Assembly (NCBI GenBank): GCA_034506395.1
Contig: JAPDPQ010000037.1
Location: 1-47,742 of the forward strand
Origin: a candidate division KSB1 bacterium
Lineage (GTDB): Bacteria > Zhuqueibacterota > Zhuqueibacteria > Thermofontimicrobiales > Thermofontimicrobiaceae
DNA: 47,742 nucleotides
Direction: 5' to 3'
The position numbers were made by a program, and so were the translations under genes. Positions 45,001-47,742 of this stretch are shown piece after piece (position 1 is the first letter of the stretch; every line of letters begins with the position of its first letter). The notes under the pieces were generated by a model, which was not told the DNA's origin, did not search any database, and was given only the letters and a program-made list of their open reading frames with translations.

Positions 45001-45130
45001 TCGGATAATCCACCTCGGGTGTCAATTCCAATGGCAGACGATAGAGCGACATCAGGCCAGTCACCAGAATAGCGAGGAAAAACATCAGTACCGCAGTCGG
45101 ACGGTTGATGGCAAATTTGATCAGACTCAT
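42056..45130 (-). CDS. RND-superfamily efflux transporter permease
   Basis: The 1024-residue protein has the AcrB/CusA layout: a first membrane helix after FAINRPTAVLMFFLAILV, a large periplasmic loop with the porter domain (VDYPKLSVTTSWFNSSAEMV), and helices 2-6 with GLSLGFGMLVDNSVVVLDN carrying the proton-relay Asp. A second periplasmic loop and a second set of helices (SAYIGVIFLSGIVVNNAIIL) follow. Asn in LVDNSV, where multidrug pumps have LVDDAI, and the many Gly/Tyr insertions in the loop leave the substrate class open. No adaptor or channel gene is adjacent; the HlyD/TolC pair at the other end of the window is too far away to assign. There is no clear ribosome binding site; the region upstream is low complexity. 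Confidence 0.92.
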   Translation of the reverse strand: MSLIKFAINRPTAVLMFFLAILVTGLMSLYRLPLELTPEVDYPKLSVTTSWFNSSAEMVEAYVTSPIEAVAQTLTDVRKVSSVSSEGESQVDIELIQGARTDFVALELNEKLAVIRKSLPYGTSPPRITKYIPEEFQTSEFLSYQLFGNFSPLEVKKYALEHLRGPLLSVPGVAEVEIQGGLDEEIHVILDESKCRLFDITHQQVAQTIRELSAEQTVGHLVEGDYRFDLVVRNPLVSLTEIAQAIIRTDKQQLIRIQDVASVVRNVQDATNLSRINGNPAIRINIIREPGTNTIQVADRVFQKIDELSKKFPPSMRLIKLSDQSEAIREQLRDLGFRSIFSVLVIFLVLLLFLHKLRMPLIILTTIFFSVLLTMNFFYAAKIGLNLLTLAGLSLGFGMLVDNSVVVLDNIERYWRRGVPLYDACHQGTAAVTLAIMAATLTTVVAFVPFLYLTGELRLYYVPFVMAVGLSLLSSLLVAFTLIPSLSFQVLKREPMALEEGKSIDSIVEWGQNVYQRFLTWALHHRWVIVIATMLLFIASYLIFDKYVTKGRIWSGWGGDTYIAVSIHMPGGADIESTDQVARFFEEKIAKQEGVEKFGSLVTREHAYIRVYFPDSLQFTATPLIVKENLTAAATQLAGLSIGVYGFGPGFYSGGGGQAANFRLKVLGYNYNQVKQIAEQVGQRLECYSRVRDVDISSSGWGWWENRSELVVKLNRDEVAKYRLSNYEVLQQLRTYLRESLDWQRLKIDGKEIDFRIKMAGFQKFNLQDLKNTVVRSPNGESVRLERLATIEERKVLSQIVREDQQYQRWITFEYRGPWKLGDRLVESIIKTTHLPPGYELTRETWGFMKGEEQREIYRVLALSILLVFMVTAALFESLRQPFIIILTIPLALVGVFLIFYLTETNFDRSAYIGVIFLSGIVVNNAIILVDHINLLRRQGMELVKAIVRGATDRVRPILMTTGTTICGLLPLVLFAEEKISIWFSLALSTIGGLTSSTLFVLITIPVFYSLIERKRQIAIRSPN

Positions 45131-45147
45131 TTGTTCGTGAGAAAAAT

Positions 45148-45341
45148 GGTAATTGGGTAATCAGGTAATTTGGGAATTGGGTAATAAACTGGTTTTCCAT
45201 TTCATTTCAAGCAACAACTTAATTCGTTAATTTAACTACCTAATGGTCAGAACTGTTCACTGCTGGTATGTTTTTGATGATTCACCGCTGACCACTAACC
45301 ATTCACGACTCAGCACTCACCACCAACCACTAATCCCTCAC
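45148..45341. repeat. Low-complexity tracts beside the decayed ABC gene
   Basis: At 45148-45185 the word GGTAAT(T)GGG is repeated four times with changes. At 45283-45341 a strand-biased C/A/T tract repeats ACCACTAACC-like words (ACCACTAACC, AGCACTCACCACC, AACCACTAATCC). Neither encodes a protein. They are simple-sequence remnants like those near 3241-3290 and probably arose by slippage. Confidence 0.6.
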
Positions 45342-45809
45342 CAGCATCTGCTCCTCACACATTCTCCGATATAAACCCACCTGCCCAATCAATTCCTCAT
45401 GCGTTCCCATTTGAACAATCCTGCCTTTATCTAGCATAATAATTTTATCTGCGGCAGTTACAGTAGAGAAGCGGTGCGCAATGATGAAGCTGGTTTTGCC
45501 ATTGGTTTTTTCGAACATCATTGCTATGATGGTTGCTTCAGGGGGGGCATCGAAAGCCGCGGCGGATTCCTTAAGTAAGAGCTTGTCAGGCTTTTCTAGT
45601 AATGCTTGGGCGATGAACATGCGCTGTTTCTCTTCTGGAAAAAGCTCTATACCACGTTTGCCGATTTTAGTGCAGTAACCTTCGGGTAATTGGCCGATAA
45701 ATTCGTGGGCATGAGACAGCTTGGAAACCGCATAGACTTCCTCATCGATCGCTTCTGGTTTGCCATATCTAATGTTAGTGATGATAATCTCATTAGTATT
45801 AAAAAGCCG
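45330..45809 (-). pseudogene. Decayed ABC-transporter ATPase C-terminal fragment
   Basis: About 159 codons in one open frame match the C-terminal half of an MsbA-type exporter ATPase: NIRYGKPEAIDEEVYAVSKL, HEFIGQLPEGYCTKIGKRG, MFIAQALLEKPDKLLL, IIAHRFSTVTAADKIIMLDK and GTHEELIGQVGLYRR. The membrane part, Walker A and most of the N-terminal domain are missing. The signature LSGGQ reads as LFPEE and the Walker B LLLDEATSALD as LLLKESAAAFD, so the ATPase site is destroyed; the H-loop His survives. The frame is bounded upstream by an in-frame TAA (45810-45812) with no start until Met at 45620. Catalytic decay with an open frame suggests a recent pseudogene or a repurposed short protein. Confidence 0.8.
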
Positions 45810-45969
45810 TTAATAGGCCTTCTTTTCAAATTAAAGGGTACCGTGCTAGCAATCCTAATTGGTTCATATGAAAATGTTAAACCAAAATAGTGCTCGCTTT
45901 AAAATCGAGATAAAAGGATGGCTTTTTAAAAACGTTTGTCTTGGTCAAAAATTTGTTGAGCATCCATCC

Positions 45970-47031
45970 TTAGAATCCCATCTTCCACTTTGCCACGGTA
46001 GTGTCTTCTACAGTATAGATAGACTTTTCGGTGAAATATGCAAATCGGCATTTCTCAGGGATCTCAAACGATTCAAGATAAGCCCCGTCAGCAGTCCGAT
46101 AAGTATCTACTACCATTCCTTTTCGCCCGATAGAACCAGCCCAAGAAAGTATATAGATAGTGGAATCAATGACATTCATACTCAAAGCTGCCAAGGGAGC
46201 TTTTTGATCGATTCGCATACCTGATCCCTTAGCAAAAACTTCTATCTTTGGAAGCGGGATTCGATCAATGGTTTCTACAAAGAAGCGTAGCACACCCTGC
46301 GAAGAAAAAGAAGCTATCAGCCCAGCGCGAACAAAAGTGAAATATAATGCGTTATCGTTTCCGATTTCAATCCACCCATCTATTAGAAGATGAAGTTCAT
46401 CTTGATTTGGCAAAAGCGAACCAAAGGAAGATTGCAGCTTGCCAGCTGCATTATACTTTTCAAATAAATGCGTTATAGGGATGGCTGGCATTATGATAAA
46501 ATCGCCGCAATTAAGAAGGACAATTCGCTGAGGCAAACTTTTTAGACGGATGGTCTGCTTAATAGAACCATCTGGATTAAATATAGTAATGATTCCGGCG
46601 ATAGGGTCACAAATCCAAACATCTCCGTTCATTGCCACCGTAAAATCGGTAGGATTTAGTAACTCTCCAGGCCCCTGTCCCTTGCCTTTTCCAAATCTAT
46701 TGCTGAATCTCCCCTCTGGGCTAAATTTCTTTATGGTAAAATCCCCCCCATCTAGGATATAAATATTTTTAAATTTGTCTACTTTGACCCAATAGGGATT
46801 GAAAAGAGCATCTTCGGAGCCTAAACCTATCGTGAATACTTTCATAGCGTTAGCTGGTTTGAAACGACGATTTGCTGAATTCTGAGGTTTAGCACTCGGA
46901 AGTTTTTGCGCAGTTGTTTGGTTGTGAATGACTTTTACGAAGCGATCATTATCGCTAGCAAAATGGCCTATTATGAGGCCTACAAAGATAAGTAGTCCAA
47001 GAACTATTACAAACATTCGCGGCTTAAACAT
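45970..47031 (-). CDS. Membrane-anchored six-bladed beta-propeller protein
   Basis: The N-terminal helix (MFVIVLGLLIFVGLIIGHFA) is an uncleaved anchor or signal. Repeats of about 45 residues follow: NPYWVKVDKFKNIYILDGG, TDFTVAMNGDVWICDP and similar DxxGxIY-like strands, then KGQGPGELLNPTDF, a hallmark of NHL/6-bladed propellers. There is no catalytic residue pattern I can name. Propellers of this type in Bacteroidota often accompany small secreted peptides. It lies directly downstream of the cysteine-rich peptide gene, with a terminator between, and its product may bind or sense that peptide, which is an inference. Confidence 0.83.
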   Translation of the reverse strand: MFKPRMFVIVLGLLIFVGLIIGHFASDNDRFVKVIHNQTTAQKLPSAKPQNSANRRFKPANAMKVFTIGLGSEDALFNPYWVKVDKFKNIYILDGGDFTIKKFSPEGRFSNRFGKGKGQGPGELLNPTDFTVAMNGDVWICDPIAGIITIFNPDGSIKQTIRLKSLPQRIVLLNCGDFIIMPAIPITHLFEKYNAAGKLQSSFGSLLPNQDELHLLIDGWIEIGNDNALYFTFVRAGLIASFSSQGVLRFFVETIDRIPLPKIEVFAKGSGMRIDQKAPLAALSMNVIDSTIYILSWAGSIGRKGMVVDTYRTADGAYLESFEIPEKCRFAYFTEKSIYTVEDTTVAKWKMGF

Positions 47032-47142
47032 GATTTTTACCTGTTTGATTTGGATTTAACATTCTGTGCATGAACCAACGCTGCAAAAAGGACTAAATCT
47101 ACCTTGATTGAAGACCTCACACGAATATTTAGACGCAGAAAA

Positions 47143-47189
47143 GCGGTCATCACTGCATTAGAGATGTCGGGCAGCTGCAGCATGACCGC
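47143..47189 (-). terminator. Terminator or attenuator between peptide and propeller genes
   Basis: Read on the minus strand, GCGGTCAT pairs perfectly with ATGACCGC, with CTGCA/TGCAG inside, then TTTTC follows. It begins about 20 bases after the peptide stop codon and ends about 110 bases before the propeller start. It would let most transcripts stop after the peptide gene and a minority read on, a common way to make much peptide and little partner. Confidence 0.65.
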
Positions 47190-47210
47190 GAATTCTTTAC
47201 CTAGAAACAA

Positions 47211-47477
47211 TCAATTAACTACTGGGGCTGGTGGTGGCGGTGGCGGTGACTGTGGCTGTGGGCTCCGAGTGTAGCATAGCACAAAAGTACCTCTGCAGAG
47301 AAAACTAGCGCACTTAAGATCACCGCCTGCGCAGCTTAACTCTGTACACTTTATGCATTCTTCTGCAGCTCCAGCTATTTTGACCAAAAGAGGACCTCCT
47401 GAACCCCAAGTGCCGAGGCTTAACCCCAAAGCTATCATCAGCAGTATTGCGCACATTATGAATTTTAATTTTTTCAT
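47211..47477 (-). CDS. Small exported six-cysteine peptide with Pro-rich tail
   Basis: The 88 residues comprise a charged start and hydrophobic core (KFIMCAILLMIALGLSLG), a spacer rich in G, S and V ending KIAGAAEE, then C41, C44, C49, C56, C61 and C68 at spacings 2-4-6-4-6, and a Pro-rich tail (PQPQSPPPPPPAPVVN). A near-consensus AGGAGGTG lies just before the ATG, implying high expression. The even number of cysteines and the MauE-like gene upstream suggest disulfide bonding after export. The leader resembles the short-leader NVEALA-type peptides of Bacteroidota in layout (signal, then acidic AA-EE near the cleavage site), but sequence identity is not evident. Function is unknown. Confidence 0.72.
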   Translation of the reverse strand: MKKLKFIMCAILLMIALGLSLGTWGSGGPLLVKIAGAAEECIKCTELSCAGGDLKCASFLCRGTFVLCYTRSPQPQSPPPPPPAPVVN

Positions 47478-47527
47478 ATTGCACCTCCTATCTGCTCGAA
47501 TGTTTGTTTAATTCCAATTAAGCATAA

Positions 47528-47742
47528 TTAGCGAGAATTTAACTTTCGATTTGACCAAATAACAATTGATAACAACAGCAGGACCAAATCTTGAACGATA
47601 TGAACCGGACCGATAGTTTGGCTTCCAAAGGGCAGCATGCAACCGCAAGCCGAATTAGATCCTTTAAGATAAGCCACAGAAAGGACCACGCCAAATAATA
47701 CTAAAAGAATGCTGCTACTTATCGCTGCCAGTTTTCTACAAG
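47528..47742 (-). CDS. MauE-like membrane protein, C-terminal part only (5' end outside the window)
   Basis: The open frame on the minus strand enters from the right edge and gives 70 residues: a membrane helix (ISSSILLVLFGVVLSVAYL), the CGC motif (SNSACGCMLPFG), IGPVHIVQDL, and a final helix (LVLLLLSIVIWS). CGC followed by a shorter loop and an IxxD-L element before the last helix matches the MauE/DoxX-like redox-associated family, which with MauD helps form the disulfides of methylamine dehydrogenase. It ends 50 bases before the peptide gene on the same strand. There is no start in view, so length and exact family cannot be confirmed. Confidence 0.7.
   Translation of the reverse strand, partial: CRKLAAISSSILLVLFGVVLSVAYLKGSNSACGCMLPFGSQTIGPVHIVQDLVLLLLSIVIWSNRKLNSR

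Noticed and set aside
1..47742. tRNA, rRNA or CRISPR
   Set aside because: I looked for tRNA T-arm-like GTTCGA contexts with paired acceptor stems, rRNA-like tracts and regularly spaced direct repeats in the gaps and found none.

Overview
The window reads as chromosomal DNA of an uncultured Gram-negative bacterium of the FCB (Fibrobacteres-Chlorobi-Bacteroidetes) group, most like Calditrichota, candidate division KSB1 or Ignavibacteria. The reasons are two secreted proteins with a C-terminal type IX-like sorting domain carrying the YPNPFN motif, a tandem pair of DUF2723 glycosyltransferases, a DUF4837 lipoprotein, a DUF1844 protein, TolC/HlyD/RND envelope proteins, canonical GGAGG ribosome binding sites and at least two sigma70-like promoters. 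There is no phage, plasmid, transposase or CRISPR array. The assignment is inferred from gene families and was not computed.

Layout. 1-8.6 kb (+): the 3' part of an HlyD-type adaptor fused to an esterase/phytase-like propeller domain, a TolC-type channel, a VTC-domain protein, a Cthe_2159-like beta-helix lipoprotein and a lamin-tail-domain protein with a sorting signal, separated by MITE-like inverted repeats. 8.9-11.4 kb (-): an envelope-stress style unit of secreted protein, ECF sigma factor, anti-sigma factor and Spy-like protein; the last three are coupled by 4-base and 1-base overlaps. 12-22.4 kb: housekeeping genes elbB, pfkA, an FAH-family hydrolase, valS, a DUF4139 protein and recG. 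22.6-32.9 kb (+): a glycan module (DUF1844 protein, methyltransferase, GT4, two DUF2723 proteins, a flippase-like membrane protein), then a DUF4837 lipoprotein. 33.1-38.5 kb (-): a PAS/receiver-like protein, a THEP1-like NTPase, an apparent orphan small RNA with its own promoter and terminator, a thioredoxin-like lipoprotein, and an SDR/DapA-like catabolic pair below an 18-bp palindrome. 39-41.9 kb (+): a large PKD/cadherin-like sorting-domain protein. 42-47.7 kb (-): an RND pump, a decayed ABC ATPase, a beta-propeller protein, a six-cysteine secreted peptide and, at the edge, a MauE-like membrane protein.

How the genes fit together. Much of the window concerns building, decorating and monitoring the cell envelope: efflux, stress sigma factor, glycan synthesis and secreted adhesin-like proteins. 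The two most notable parts are (a) the right-edge cluster, where a MauE-type redox membrane protein, a cysteine-rich exported peptide with a near-perfect Shine-Dalgarno and a membrane-anchored propeller are co-directional with a likely terminator between peptide and propeller, and (b) the roughly 155-nt structured RNA at 35.65-35.80 kb.
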